A DNA stretch of 64,000 nucleotides from Candidatus Mediterraneibacter merdavium (GCA_019118545.1 DWYT01000160.1:1-64000), one strand, 5' to 3'; counted from the first letter of the stretch, positions 16,996-25,265 are shown. Translations and numbers: made by a program. The notes: a model not told the origin generated them from the sequence alone.

Positions 16996-17380
16996 ATCAT
17001 TTCATAATTCACTGGATTCCCTCGCGGAAGCAAAGGACAGAGATATGTCGGATTCTTTTGTGCTCAGTGGGACAAGCGCAAAGTTCAGTATTACATTTGA
17101 CCTTGCGTGGAAGACGATGAAAGATATCCTGATCCAACGCTATGCGATGACCGGGTTTGTGACCGGATCACCTAGAGAAGTGCTGCGGACAGCTTACAAA
17201 GCAGAGCTGATTTCTGATGATATATGGATGGAAATGTTAAGGGTGCGCAATCAGCTCGCACATGACTATGACGGTAATATTGTTAAGGAATACTGTCAGA
17301 AAATCGTCCATGAATATATTGATACGCTGTATGAATATCTGTCCCGGGCACAGCGGATTGTGATGGAACAGACGGAATGA
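16967..17380 (+). CDS. HEPN-domain protein, HI0074-like (toxin of a HEPN/MNT pair)
   Basis: 137 residues, mostly helical. The HEPN RNase motif is RNQLAHD (R, N and H of the Rx4-6H family) at about residue 93. An HI0074-type core (TFDLAWKTMKDILIQRY) precedes it. The start is taken at ATG 16967, with GGAGG 12 bases upstream; spacing is somewhat long. It is co-transcribed with the MNT gene. HEPN partners either bind nucleotidyltransferase substrates or cleave RNA (tRNA in HepT). The intact motif supports the toxin reading. Such pairs often stabilise genomic islands or limit phage. Confidence 0.87.
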   Translation: MDEKFTKRFESFHNSLDSLAEAKDRDMSDSFVLSGTSAKFSITFDLAWKTMKDILIQRYAMTGFVTGSPREVLRTAYKAELISDDIWMEMLRVRNQLAHDYDGNIVKEYCQKIVHEYIDTLYEYLSRAQRIVMEQTE

Positions 17381-17462
17381 CCGTCAGGGACAGAGATGTT
17401 TCGACGGTATGTGACTGTTAGGGATAAATTACTTAATATAGAGTCAGAACGGAGGAAGAGAC

Positions 17463-17909
17463 ATGATAAGAGAATGTACGGAAAATGACATGGAGATGGT
17501 CACAGCCTATCTTCAGGATGAGCCATACGGCAGAATGATCCTGACTGCGGTGAATAGATTCGGTTTTACAGAGCGTTTCCAGACGGTTTATGTTGATGTG
17601 GCAAGCACGGAGGATGGAGAGGTGAAGCTGAACGGTGTCTACCTCTTTTTATACCGCAATATTATCTTGCTTTGTAAAGAGAACCATGTTGATATTGATT
17701 TTCTTGAGCAGTGGATGGGAATCTCTGCGCCGGATAAGGTGGCGGGAAGAAAGGATAATGTGAATATCGTAAGCTGGCTTCTGACGGATTACAAGCTGGA
17801 GACAGGTGCGGCGGATCCAATGATAACCGATGCGGACGGCACTGCGGCGGACTGGTTGTCGGGGGCGGAATATGAAGGCGAGTGGGCCGTTCTCACAAGA
17901 GAGGGATAA
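17463..17909 (+). CDS. N-terminal half of a GNAT-like protein (probably truncated)
   Basis: 148 residues. The opening MIRECTENDMEMVTAYLQDEP and FGFTERFQTVYVD match the N-terminal half of a larger two-domain GNAT-related family that I recall in Clostridia, where an acetyltransferase domain with an acetyl-CoA loop follows. No R/Q-x-x-G-x-G/A loop is visible here and the frame ends after WAVLTREG. It may thus be a degraded or domain-only version. GGAGGAAGAG precedes the ATG, and it is followed seven bases later by the PTS-like gene, so they are co-transcribed. Confidence 0.55.
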   Translation: MIRECTENDMEMVTAYLQDEPYGRMILTAVNRFGFTERFQTVYVDVASTEDGEVKLNGVYLFLYRNIILLCKENHVDIDFLEQWMGISAPDKVAGRKDNVNIVSWLLTDYKLETGAADPMITDADGTAADWLSGAEYEGEWAVLTREG

Positions 17910-17915
17910 GCGATC

Positions 17916-18971
17916 ATGAAGAAGTTATTGGACAGAATATTTATTGACGGACTGAGCGGGATGGCCCAAGGACTTTTTGCCACGCTGATCATCGGCACGA
18001 TCATCCAGCAGATCGGTACATTTTCCGGGGGAGATCTGGGAAGTATGATCTATGCTCTGGGGAAAGTGGCGGCAGGACTGACGGGCGCCGGTATCGGCGT
18101 CGGAGTGGGACGGAAGCTGGATGCAGGACATCTTGTCATCGTATCTGCGGGGGTTGTCGGTATGGTGGGAGCCTTTGCGGGAAAGCTTCTGGCAGGACAA
18201 GTTCTTGTGGACGGTAATCTGGTGCTCTCGGGGCCGGGAGAGCCGCTGGGGGCGTTCGTGGCGGCATATATTGCGGTTGAGCTTGGAATCCTCATATCAG
18301 GAAAGACGAAGCTGGATATTATCCTCACGCCTCTCGTCTGTATTGGAGCTGGCTCCGCAGTGGGAATTTTCGTCGGTCCGCCGATCTCACGTTTCATGAC
18401 GTGGCTGGGCGCTCTTATCAACTGGGGGACAGAACAGCAGCCGTTCCTCATGGGGATCGTTGTATCTGTGCTGATGGGGATGATCCTGACGCTGCCTATC
18501 AGTTCCGCAGCGCTGGGCGTTATCCTGAATCTGTCCGGACTGGCGGCGGGAGCTGCCACTGTGGGATGCTGCTGCAACATGATCGGCTTTGCCGTGGCAA
18601 GCTGGCGGGAAAATAAGTTCAGCGGGTTTCTTGCGCAGGGGATTGGAACCTCCATGCTGCAGGTGCCCAATATTGTCAGACACCCTCTTATATGGCTTCC
18701 GTCTATTTTGTCCAGCGCGATTCTGGGGCCGGTAGGGACAATGCTTCTGCATATGACGAACAACGCTACCGGGTCAGGCATGGGGACGGCCGGACTTGTG
18801 GGGCCGCTGATGACGTGGCAGGTGATGACACAGACAGAAGCGGCGACGATCGTACTTCTTAAGATTATTGTCATACAGTTCGTGCTTCCGGCAGCAGTGA
18901 CGCTTCTTATCTCAGAATTTATGCGGAAAAGAAGATGGATAAGCTACGGGGACATGAAACTGGAGTTGTAA
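17916..18971 (+). CDS. PTS IIC-type membrane protein, PfoR family
   Basis: 351 residues, almost wholly hydrophobic, with about nine or ten membrane helices. The N-terminus LLDRIFIDGLSGMAQGLFATL and the glycine-rich helices identify the PTS_EIIC_2/PfoR family (named after a Clostridium perfringens regulator of perfringolysin). Members resemble a sugar PTS IIC subunit but usually lack partner IIA and IIB genes, as here. The substrate and true role are unknown. GAGAGGGA precedes the ATG. A promoter for the next gene overlaps its 3' end (18966). Confidence 0.83.
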   Translation: MKKLLDRIFIDGLSGMAQGLFATLIIGTIIQQIGTFSGGDLGSMIYALGKVAAGLTGAGIGVGVGRKLDAGHLVIVSAGVVGMVGAFAGKLLAGQVLVDGNLVLSGPGEPLGAFVAAYIAVELGILISGKTKLDIILTPLVCIGAGSAVGIFVGPPISRFMTWLGALINWGTEQQPFLMGIVVSVLMGMILTLPISSAALGVILNLSGLAAGAATVGCCCNMIGFAVASWRENKFSGFLAQGIGTSMLQVPNIVRHPLIWLPSILSSAILGPVGTMLLHMTNNATGSGMGTAGLVGPLMTWQVMTQTEAATIVLLKIIVIQFVLPAAVTLLISEFMRKRRWISYGDMKLEL

Positions 18972-18995
18972 GAACCAGAATACATATGGTATAAT
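18966..18995 (+). promoter_or_regulatory. Promoter of the small alarmone synthetase
   Basis: TTGTAA (18966-18971) and TATAAT (18990-18995) are 18 bases apart. The -10 lies inside the left arm of the palindrome at 18988-19022, so a dimeric repressor at that palindrome would block it. Confidence 0.5.
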
Positions 18996-19040
18996 GTTTG
19001 TACGGAGTGCAAGCATTATACCAGCGCCGGTTTGCGGCCG
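18987..19040 (+). repeat. 54-bp direct repeat, copy 1, with internal palindrome
   Basis: Identical to 19107-19160. Inside it 18988-19000 pairs with 19010-19022 (13 bp, one G-U) around a 9-base loop; the outer arms are GGTATAATG and CATTATACC. It contains the -10 of the promoter ahead of the alarmone synthetase gene. Confidence 0.85.
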
Positions 19041-19106
19041 ACCAAGGGGGCGGCAAACCACTGCAAACCGTGCGCATCCTGCGGAGCATAGCACGTCCAA
19101 AGGACG

Positions 19107-19160
19107 TGGTATAATGTTTGTACGGAGTGCAAGCATTATACCAGCGCCGGTTTGCGGCCG
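19107..19160 (+). repeat. 54-bp direct repeat, copy 2
   Basis: Second copy exactly 120 bp after the first, ending 28 bases before the synthetase start codon. Just before it a small hairpin CACGTCC-AAA-GGACGTG occupies 19092-19108. Between the copies GGTTTGC (19029-19035) can pair with GCAAACC at either 19053-19059 or 19063-19069. Confidence 0.85.
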
Positions 19161-19188
19161 CAATAACAGCCAATGGGGGATATCCGCG

Positions 19189-19896
19189 ATGAAGAACAAA
19201 CAACAGGTGGAGGCTGCGCTTAGGAGCTACGAGGATGTCGACAGTTGGAAAACAGTGATTTTTCTCTACAATGCAGCTTTAAAAGAAGTAGGTACAAAGC
19301 TGGAAATATTAAATGACGAGTTCCAGCATGTTCATCGGTATAATCCAATCGAACATATTAAGAAAAGGATCAAGACGCCGGAAAGTATTGTAAAAAAGCT
19401 AAAGCGCTACGGTTATGAGGCATCCATCGAGAACATGGTGCGCTATATCAATGATATCGCAGGGGTGCGTCTGATCTGTTCCTTTACGTCAGACATTTAC
19501 CGTCTGGCGGAGATGATCGGGAACCAGAGCGATCTGAAGGTGCTCTCAATCAAGGATTACATAAAGAATCCGAAGAAGAGCGGTTATAAGAGTTACCATA
19601 TGCTTGTGTCAGTGCCGATTTTCCTCTCTGACAGTGTAGTGGACACAAAGGTGGAGATTCAGATACGGACAGTTGCAATGGATTTCTGGGCGAGCCTTGA
19701 GCATAAGATATACTATAAGTTTGAGGGGAATGCCCCGGACTATATCAGCAGAGATCTTCGGGAATGTGCGAAGATGGTGTCAGAGCTGGACGATAAGATG
19801 CTTTCTCTAAATGAGGCAATTCAAGAATGTATCGTTCAGGAAGGGAATAAAGACTCCTTGGACGGAGTGACAGATAAAAGACCGGAGACAGTGTAA
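19189..19896 (+). CDS. Small alarmone synthetase, (p)ppGpp synthetase of the RelQ/YjbM type
   Basis: 235 residues, the usual length for single-domain RelA/SpoT synthetases. Motifs include IAGVRLICSFTSDIY, KSGYKSYHMLVSVPI and the catalytic EIQIRTVAMDFWASLEHK with the EIQIRT glutamate. It transfers pyrophosphate from ATP to GTP or GDP. The hydrolase and regulatory domains of long RelA are absent. The start ATG at 19189 follows GGGGGA. The frame stays open upstream only because the duplicated leader happens to be readable. The leader holds two 54-bp repeats with palindromes, so expression is likely controlled. A terminator hairpin overlaps the stop codon. Confidence 0.93.
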   Translation: MKNKQQVEAALRSYEDVDSWKTVIFLYNAALKEVGTKLEILNDEFQHVHRYNPIEHIKKRIKTPESIVKKLKRYGYEASIENMVRYINDIAGVRLICSFTSDIYRLAEMIGNQSDLKVLSIKDYIKNPKKSGYKSYHMLVSVPIFLSDSVVDTKVEIQIRTVAMDFWASLEHKIYYKFEGNAPDYISRDLRECAKMVSELDDKMLSLNEAIQECIVQEGNKDSLDGVTDKRPETV

Positions 19897-19920
19897 GCTG
19901 CCGCCGGTCTTTGTTTCTTT
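19877..19920 (+). terminator. Terminator of the alarmone synthetase gene
   Basis: AAAGACCGG (19877-19885) pairs with CCGGTCTTT (19904-19912), followed by T-rich sequence. The stop codon (19894-19896) is in the loop. Confidence 0.75.
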
Positions 19921-19929
19921 ATATTAGTT

Positions 19930-19976
19930 GCTAAAGCGACCGCGCTCAGCGAGGGAGTTCCGCTTGCGGAACTCCC
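19930..19976. repeat. Hairpin between convergent genes, inverse relative of 16215-16259
   Basis: GCTAAAGCGACCGCGC (19930-19945) is the reverse complement of 16244-16259. Next to it GGGAGTTCCGC (19953-19963) pairs perfectly with GCGGAACTCCC (19966-19976). It could serve as a bidirectional terminator for the alarmone synthetase and SPFH genes. Confidence 0.65.
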
Positions 19977-20021
19977 TATTCGGAGTATTTGTCAAAGTGT
20001 GCTCTACTCTGATATGGCGGC

Positions 20022-20984
20022 TTACGCTCCGGGTTTTGCATCTGTATCGTCAGCGGCAATCTCTGTAATGGATTTCACCAGTCCGGCAAGCTCCTGTATC
20101 TGGGAAGGGATGATGATCTTCGTTGCCTTGCCGTCAGCGGCTTTTTCGAAAGCCTCCAGACTCTTGAGGGTGAGCACCGCGTTGTCAGCGCCAGCATCCT
20201 TCAAAAATCTCAGTCCGTCTGCAGTCGCCTGCTGGACTTTCATGATGGCTTCCGCTTCACCTTCCGCCTCGCGGATCATCTTTTCTTTCTCTGCCTCTGC
20301 CTGTAAGATGGCAGCCTGTTTTTTTGCCTCTGCTTCGAGGATCACGGATTCCTTCTTACCTTCTGCCACAAGGACGGTGGATTTTTTCTCACCCTCCGCG
20401 ATCAGGATGGCCTCTCTTCGTTCGCGTTCCGCCTTCATCTGTTTTTCCATTGCGTCCCTGATTGCTGTGGGCGGGATGATGTTCTTAAGCTCCACGCGGT
20501 TTACCTTGATGCCCCATGGATCGGTAGCCAGATCAAGCTCGGCGCGCATCTTTGTGTTGATCGTCTCTCTGGAAGTCAGTGTCTGGTCAAGCTCAAGGTC
20601 ACCGATGATATTACGGAGGGTTGTGGCGGTCAGGTTCTCGATGGCGATAATGGGATTGGCCACACCGTAGCAGAACATCTTCGGGTCTGTAATCTGGAAA
20701 AATACAACAGTATCAATCTGCATTGTGACATTATCCTTGGTGATCACAGGCTGGGGCGGGAAGTCAACGACCTGCTCCTTTAAGTCGATCCGCCTTGCCA
20801 CCCGGTCGATGATGGGGATCTTGAAATGAAGTCCGGTGTTCCATGTCGCCTGATATGCGCCCAGACGTTCCAGAACGACAGCCTGTGCCTGATGCACGAT
20901 TTTAACGCAGGAGATCAGTATCCCTACGATCAGTATTACAATGATAAGAAAAAAGATGGTTCCGATTCCTATAAAACTACTCAT
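20022..20984 (-). CDS. SPFH/band-7 (stomatin-like) membrane protein
   Basis: 320 residues. One N-terminal membrane helix (IGTIFFLIIVILIVGILI) is followed by the band-7 domain (VVLERLGAYQATWNTGLHFK, then VFFQITDPKMFCYGV). A long alanine/glutamate-rich coiled coil covers about 175-265. It matches QmcA/stomatin-type proteins that oligomerise into membrane microdomain scaffolds. AAGGAGG precedes the ATG at 20984. It overlaps the NfeD gene by eight bases, the classic nfeD-stomatin operon. Confidence 0.93.
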   Translation of the reverse strand: MSSFIGIGTIFFLIIVILIVGILISCVKIVHQAQAVVLERLGAYQATWNTGLHFKIPIIDRVARRIDLKEQVVDFPPQPVITKDNVTMQIDTVVFFQITDPKMFCYGVANPIIAIENLTATTLRNIIGDLELDQTLTSRETINTKMRAELDLATDPWGIKVNRVELKNIIPPTAIRDAMEKQMKAERERREAILIAEGEKKSTVLVAEGKKESVILEAEAKKQAAILQAEAEKEKMIREAEGEAEAIMKVQQATADGLRFLKDAGADNAVLTLKSLEAFEKAADGKATKIIIPSQIQELAGLVKSITEIAADDTDAKPGA

Positions 20985-21459
20985 TTGTCAATTCCTCCTT
21001 ATACTTTTCTACAATTAGTTTTACCCCGGATACAGCGACGACCTTTGCGAGGGTTCCTTCTTCCAGTATTTCCCCGTCGTCTTTGCTGCGGACCGTCCAC
21101 TCCTGCCCGTTTACAACACTTTTTCCGGTTTGATTGATATTGTCTACCCGCTCCGTCAGTTTGATGACCTTACCGATCTCGCTTTCATAATTTGTCTTTA
21201 CACGTTTTTTATTCAGGTGTCTGACCGCCCATGGGCGTGTAAAGATGAGCAGAATACAGGAAACGGCGAGAAAGACCAGCACCTGTATGGGAATGTCCGC
21301 TCCAAGTATGTTGGCCAGAAGGGCAGCCAGCGATCCTCCGGCAAACCAGATGGTCGTAAGTCCTACGGTAAAGAGTTCAATGATGATCAGGATGATAAAC
21401 AGTCCAAGCCATATAAGATTTAGCATTGTTGGAGATAAAATAAACATGTCTGTATTCAT
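20977..21459 (-). CDS. NfeD-family membrane protein
   Basis: 160 residues. The N-terminus holds about three hydrophobic helices (IWLGLFIILIIIELFTVGL; then AALLANILGADIPIQVLVFL and the following strand). The C-terminal OB-fold of about 70 residues contains GQEWTVRSKDDGEILEEGT. NfeD proteins pair with SPFH proteins and are thought to organise them. This is the short form without the ClpP-like protease domain. AAAGGAG lies upstream of the ATG at 21459. Confidence 0.9.
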   Translation of the reverse strand: MNTDMFILSPTMLNLIWLGLFIILIIIELFTVGLTTIWFAGGSLAALLANILGADIPIQVLVFLAVSCILLIFTRPWAVRHLNKKRVKTNYESEIGKVIKLTERVDNINQTGKSVVNGQEWTVRSKDDGEILEEGTLAKVVAVSGVKLIVEKYKEELTNE

Positions 21460-21500
21460 ATAGGTTCTCCTTTCGTAGTTTAGTAAGTTCTCTGCGGTGT

Positions 21501-22562
21501 CTATGGCGACTGGCTCTGGTAATCTTCAAAATACCCTTCTGAGGGTTGGAGGAGGATATCGTCTCCTTCCAGAAGAAGCTCAGTGCCGGAGGAGAGGACG
21601 ACATTTTTGACGCCGTGTTCTAAGTAATAGTCAGGGATCTCATTATAACTGCTGTTGCTCATCCACAAATAGTCAGTGCCGCCGTCAGGGTATATAAGAT
21701 CTATGGTGGAGCGTTCTGTCTCAAGATCCGTCGCGGGGTAAAGGTCATAGACTCCCTCTGTAAAATCATCTCCCGCGATATATGTGCCCGCGTCAAGCAT
21801 TACCGTACCGTCGGCCAGCGGGTCAAGCCCGGGCTGCGCGGTGAGAGGCTGGGCATTGTCAGTGGAAAGAGTTAAGAACACAACGTCACTGACAGCGACC
21901 CATGCCCCGTTATAAAGGCGTACATCCTCCAGATAAAGTATCTGGTCATATTCCTCGTCATCCCCGAACCAGAAATATTCATAGATTATGTTTTCTTCGT
22001 CTGTGATATTGAAGGAGCCTGTTCCCTCTTGAAGCTCCACAGTGTAGACTCCCTCGGGGATATGTACGCCCACCAGATAGAACCCGTCTCCTAAGACAGT
22101 CTCATATGAGTCCCCGTTCGCCGGAATCTCTCTTTTCACATGGCTATAAAGATCATAATAGCTGCTGTCTCCATCTGACTGCCATGAATAGCCTGAACCG
22201 GAATCAGAAAACTCCTGCACAATATTTTTCCCTGCCTGAATCAATACGGGAAGCAGGGCAGACACAAAGATTATGGCAATGGAGATGATGAGAACTAAGG
22301 CGACCTTCCGCCCATTTGGGGAGGAGCGGCCGGGCGTCATGCGGGGAGCCGGGCTCTTCTGCCGTTTTTTTGTCTGCCTGTCGCGCGCCGCGCCGCTGCT
22401 TTGTCTGTGGGGCGCGGCTCCTTCTGCCGGGGCAGAACCCGCGGACGGCGTCTCATGTGGCTTCTGCTGATAGTCCCGGTCATACAGGCTGTGGTCCAGA
22501 CCACAGAATTCACATTTCCCTCCGGACAGTCTGCCGCCGCACAAAGTACATTTTTTTATCAT
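21501..22562 (-). CDS. Membrane-anchored zinc-ribbon protein with two beta-rich repeats
   Basis: About 353 residues starting at ATG 22562 behind GAGGGGG. The N-terminal zinc ribbon CTLCGGRLSGGKCEFCG has four cysteines. A low-complexity, basic and proline-rich cytoplasmic linker follows, then one membrane helix (KVALVLIISIAIIFVSALLP) and an extracellular part with two related units. These centre on VGVHIPEGVYTVELQ (about residue 165) and AGDDFTEGVYDLYPA (about residue 275). This resembles proteins of Gram-positives with repeated GxYxV-type domains of unknown function. Its partner and role are unclear. An in-frame extension upstream to 22772 lacks a ribosome binding site. Confidence 0.7.
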   Translation of the reverse strand: MIKKCTLCGGRLSGGKCEFCGLDHSLYDRDYQQKPHETPSAGSAPAEGAAPHRQSSGAARDRQTKKRQKSPAPRMTPGRSSPNGRKVALVLIISIAIIFVSALLPVLIQAGKNIVQEFSDSGSGYSWQSDGDSSYYDLYSHVKREIPANGDSYETVLGDGFYLVGVHIPEGVYTVELQEGTGSFNITDEENIIYEYFWFGDDEEYDQILYLEDVRLYNGAWVAVSDVVFLTLSTDNAQPLTAQPGLDPLADGTVMLDAGTYIAGDDFTEGVYDLYPATDLETERSTIDLIYPDGGTDYLWMSNSSYNEIPDYYLEHGVKNVVLSSGTELLLEGDDILLQPSEGYFEDYQSQSP

Positions 22563-22793
22563 TTTCCCCCTCGCTTTCTTTAAAAGATATGAACACTGTT
22601 TGCTGATTAGGTACATTGTAGCAGATAAAGACCAGTTTGTGAACTTGAAGAAAGTGTAAATTTTTCTTAAGACAGGTGTTTTAAAGGAGAAAACATATTG
22701 ATGCTTTTCGCACTTTTCGTTATACTGTATATTCAAAGGGGTTAATTGTAGAGGACTGGAGTAAATGTACAAGGAAAGTTCAGGGGAAAAGTG

Positions 22794-24659
22794 ATGACAA
22801 AAGAAGCAAAGAAGAAGGGCATTGAAATAGGGGCGGGTTTGCTGCTGTATATCATCGCATGGGCAATAACCTCCAACCGGACGGTTAAGGACAGTGCGGA
22901 CACATTATTGTTTCTGGCGGCATATGCAGTCCTTTCGGTGACAACGTACTGGGAGCAGATAAAAAAGATTACGAAAAAGCAGTTCATAGATGAGAATCTT
23001 TTGATGATTATTGCGACGGCGGGCGCTTTTTTCGTTGCGAGACATAAAGAAGCTGTCGCGGCCATGCTGTTTTATCAGATCGGAAAGCTTGTAGAAGAGA
23101 TATCTTTGAGCAGAACGAAGAAATCTATCGCGAAGTTCATTGATATACGCCCGGAGTATGCCAATCTGAAAGTAGGCGCGACTGAGAAGATCGTGCCGCC
23201 GCAGGAACTGTTTTTAGGACAGACCATCGTGCTGCGCCCGGGTGAAAAGATCCCCGTGGATGCGGTTGTGACATCAGGGACGGGTACTGTGGACATGAAG
23301 GCGCTTACAGGAGAGTCAGAGCCAAGGGCAGTGCGTACAGGCAGCAGGCTGTACAGTGGGAGCATTAACCTGAACGGTGTGCTTGAGGCAAGGGTGTCAA
23401 AGGTTTACGAAGACTCCACAGCGGCAAGAATCATGGAGCTTGTGGAGAAAGCCAATGAGAAAAAATCGGAGAGCGTACATTTTGCGGACAGATTTACCAA
23501 ATACTATACACCGATCGTTATTTTGATCGCTCTTTTGACAGTAATCCTTCCGCCTATGATATTCATAGAGGCGAGGGACGAATGGATCTACCGGGGACTC
23601 ATTATCCTTGTGGCCGCGTGTCCGTGCGGTCTGATGGTGTCCATCCCAATGGCGTTTTTAGGGGGCATCGGTTCAGCGGCAAAGCAGGGTGTGCTCATAA
23701 AGGGCGGATCATTTCTGGAGGAGCTCACAGAGGTAGATACGTTCGTATTTGATAAGACGGGAACTCTGACCGAGGGGGTATTTTATGTAAGGGATATCGT
23801 ACCCCGCAAGATGGAGAAGGAAGATCTTCTGGAGGTCGCCGCGCTGGCAGAATCTTATTCAAAGCATCCGGTGGCCATGTCCCTGATGGAGGCATATGGC
23901 AGACAGTTTGACAAGAGAAGGGTATGGGATGTTGAAGAACAACCCGGATACGGTGTGCATGCCAGAGTGGACGGAAGAGAAGTTTACGCAGGAAATACAA
24001 GGCTGATGAACCGGCTGGGAATATACTACGAGCCTGTGAAAGAGGCAGGCACAGCGGTCTATGTAGCGGTAGACGGGAAATACGCGGGGTATATCCTGAT
24101 CGCAGACGTGATCCGCAAGGATGCGGGCAGACTCGTTCGATGGCTTCACAAGCGTGATCTTTCCACGGTTATGCTGACGGGGGACAATGAACAGGTGGCG
24201 GAGGATACTGCTTCGAAGCTCAAGATTGAGAGTGTATATGCAGAGCTGATGCCTGAGGATAAAGTGTCGCTTCTTAAAGAATTCCGCGAAAACCAGATGG
24301 AAGGCGAGAAGCTGGCATTTGTAGGAGACGGTATCAATGACGCGCCGGTGCTTGCGCTGGCGGATATCGGAATCGCGATGGGCGGACTGGGGGCGGACGC
24401 GGCGCTTGAGGCGGCGGACGTCATTCTTATGGAGGATGAGCCGTCCCGCATTATCAATGCGATCCAGATATCGAAGGCAACTCTGAGGTCTGTGAGGCAG
24501 AATATGGTATTTGCCATAGGGATGAAAGCGCTTCTTATTGTCATGGCTTTTTTCGGGTTTGTGACGATGCAGAATGCGATCATTGCAGATATGGCGGTCA
24601 TGCTGATCAATATTTTGAATTCATTCTGGATGATGCAGTATCCGGAACGTGGAGTGTAA
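22794..24659 (+). CDS. Heavy-metal P-type ATPase (Zn/Cd exporter type, P1B)
   Basis: About 621 residues. The membrane metal site is CPCG in VAACPCGLMVSIP, and the phosphorylation site is D320 in FDKTGTLTEG. The actuator motif is ALTGESEPR, the nucleotide-domain HP pair is in SKHPVAMS and the hinge is GDGINDAPVLALADIGIAMG. The CPC motif and sequence fit the Zn/Cd group (CadA/ZntA). The usual N-terminal heavy-metal-binding domain is missing, as in other short versions. A GTG at 22791 immediately before the ATG is an alternative start behind AGGGGAA. It is followed closely by the TPR lipoprotein gene. Confidence 0.9.
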   Translation: MTKEAKKKGIEIGAGLLLYIIAWAITSNRTVKDSADTLLFLAAYAVLSVTTYWEQIKKITKKQFIDENLLMIIATAGAFFVARHKEAVAAMLFYQIGKLVEEISLSRTKKSIAKFIDIRPEYANLKVGATEKIVPPQELFLGQTIVLRPGEKIPVDAVVTSGTGTVDMKALTGESEPRAVRTGSRLYSGSINLNGVLEARVSKVYEDSTAARIMELVEKANEKKSESVHFADRFTKYYTPIVILIALLTVILPPMIFIEARDEWIYRGLIILVAACPCGLMVSIPMAFLGGIGSAAKQGVLIKGGSFLEELTEVDTFVFDKTGTLTEGVFYVRDIVPRKMEKEDLLEVAALAESYSKHPVAMSLMEAYGRQFDKRRVWDVEEQPGYGVHARVDGREVYAGNTRLMNRLGIYYEPVKEAGTAVYVAVDGKYAGYILIADVIRKDAGRLVRWLHKRDLSTVMLTGDNEQVAEDTASKLKIESVYAELMPEDKVSLLKEFRENQMEGEKLAFVGDGINDAPVLALADIGIAMGGLGADAALEAADVILMEDEPSRIINAIQISKATLRSVRQNMVFAIGMKALLIVMAFFGFVTMQNAIIADMAVMLINILNSFWMMQYPERGV

Positions 24660-24662
24660 AAG

Positions 24663-25226
24663 ATGATAAGAAAAGCTAGTAAAATAATGCGTACTGTGAT
24701 GGTGTGCATCATTGCCGCAGGAATGTTGGCCGGATGCGCCAATCCCCAGAAGAAGGGGACGGCGGCTCTGGAGGAAGGAAATTACGAGGCGGCGCTGGAA
24801 CAGTTCCGGCAGATGGCAGAGGGCGACAACAAAGAAAAGGCGGCTGAGGGATACCGGGGACTTGGTATGGCATACTATGGCCTCGGAGATTATGGAGCGG
24901 CTCTGGAAGCTTTTGAACAGGCGGCGGCGCAGGGAGCCAAGCAGAGCGTACAGCTTTACCATCTGATGTCCGTGTGCGCGATGCAGACCCAGAATTTTGA
25001 GAAGGCGCTGGAGTACATCCAGACAGGACTGGGACTGGCACAGACTACTGATGGAAAGGAATCTGCGGACGCGGATATGCTCCGGGAGATGAAATACAAT
25101 GAAATCGTCTGTCTGGAACAGCAGGCGGACTGGCAGAGCGCGAAGCAGAAAGTGGATGAATATCTGAGTGAATATCCAGATGATGAAAGCGTTCAAAAGG
25201 AAGCGGAATTTTTAATAACACGGTAG
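24663..25226 (+). CDS. TPR-repeat lipoprotein
   Basis: 187 residues. A lipoprotein signal (VMVCIIAAGMLAGC) puts cysteine near residue 26, and three tetratricopeptide units follow (ALEEGNYEAALEQFRQMAE; GMAYYGLGDYGAALEAFEQA; AMQTQNFEKALEYIQTGL). TPRs bind partner proteins, here outside the membrane. It starts three bases after the ATPase stop and probably shares its transcript, though no functional link is evident. A terminator overlaps the end. Confidence 0.85.
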   Translation: MIRKASKIMRTVMVCIIAAGMLAGCANPQKKGTAALEEGNYEAALEQFRQMAEGDNKEKAAEGYRGLGMAYYGLGDYGAALEAFEQAAAQGAKQSVQLYHLMSVCAMQTQNFEKALEYIQTGLGLAQTTDGKESADADMLREMKYNEIVCLEQQADWQSAKQKVDEYLSEYPDDESVQKEAEFLITR

Positions 25227-25249
25227 TGCGTATGCACTGCCGGTTTTTT
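25221..25249 (+). terminator. Terminator after the TPR lipoprotein
   Basis: CGGTAGTGC pairs with GCACTGCCG around GTAT (25221-25242), followed by six Ts. Confidence 0.85.
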
Positions 25250-25265
25250 AAACAGACTGATTATT

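Noticed and set aside
18050-18874. 274-codon open frame opposite the PfoR-like gene
   Set aside because: Mirror of a membrane-protein gene with GC-rich third positions; no ribosome binding site and no family resemblance.
18994-19188. 65-residue N-terminal extension of the alarmone synthetase with a repeated peptide
   Set aside because: It is a read-through of the two DNA repeats; it starts on the -10 of the promoter and lacks a ribosome binding site, while the ATG at 19189 has one and matches the family start.
22563-22772. 70-residue extension of the zinc-ribbon protein
   Set aside because: No ribosome binding site, AT-rich promoter-like DNA, and the zinc ribbon begins exactly at the internal ATG.
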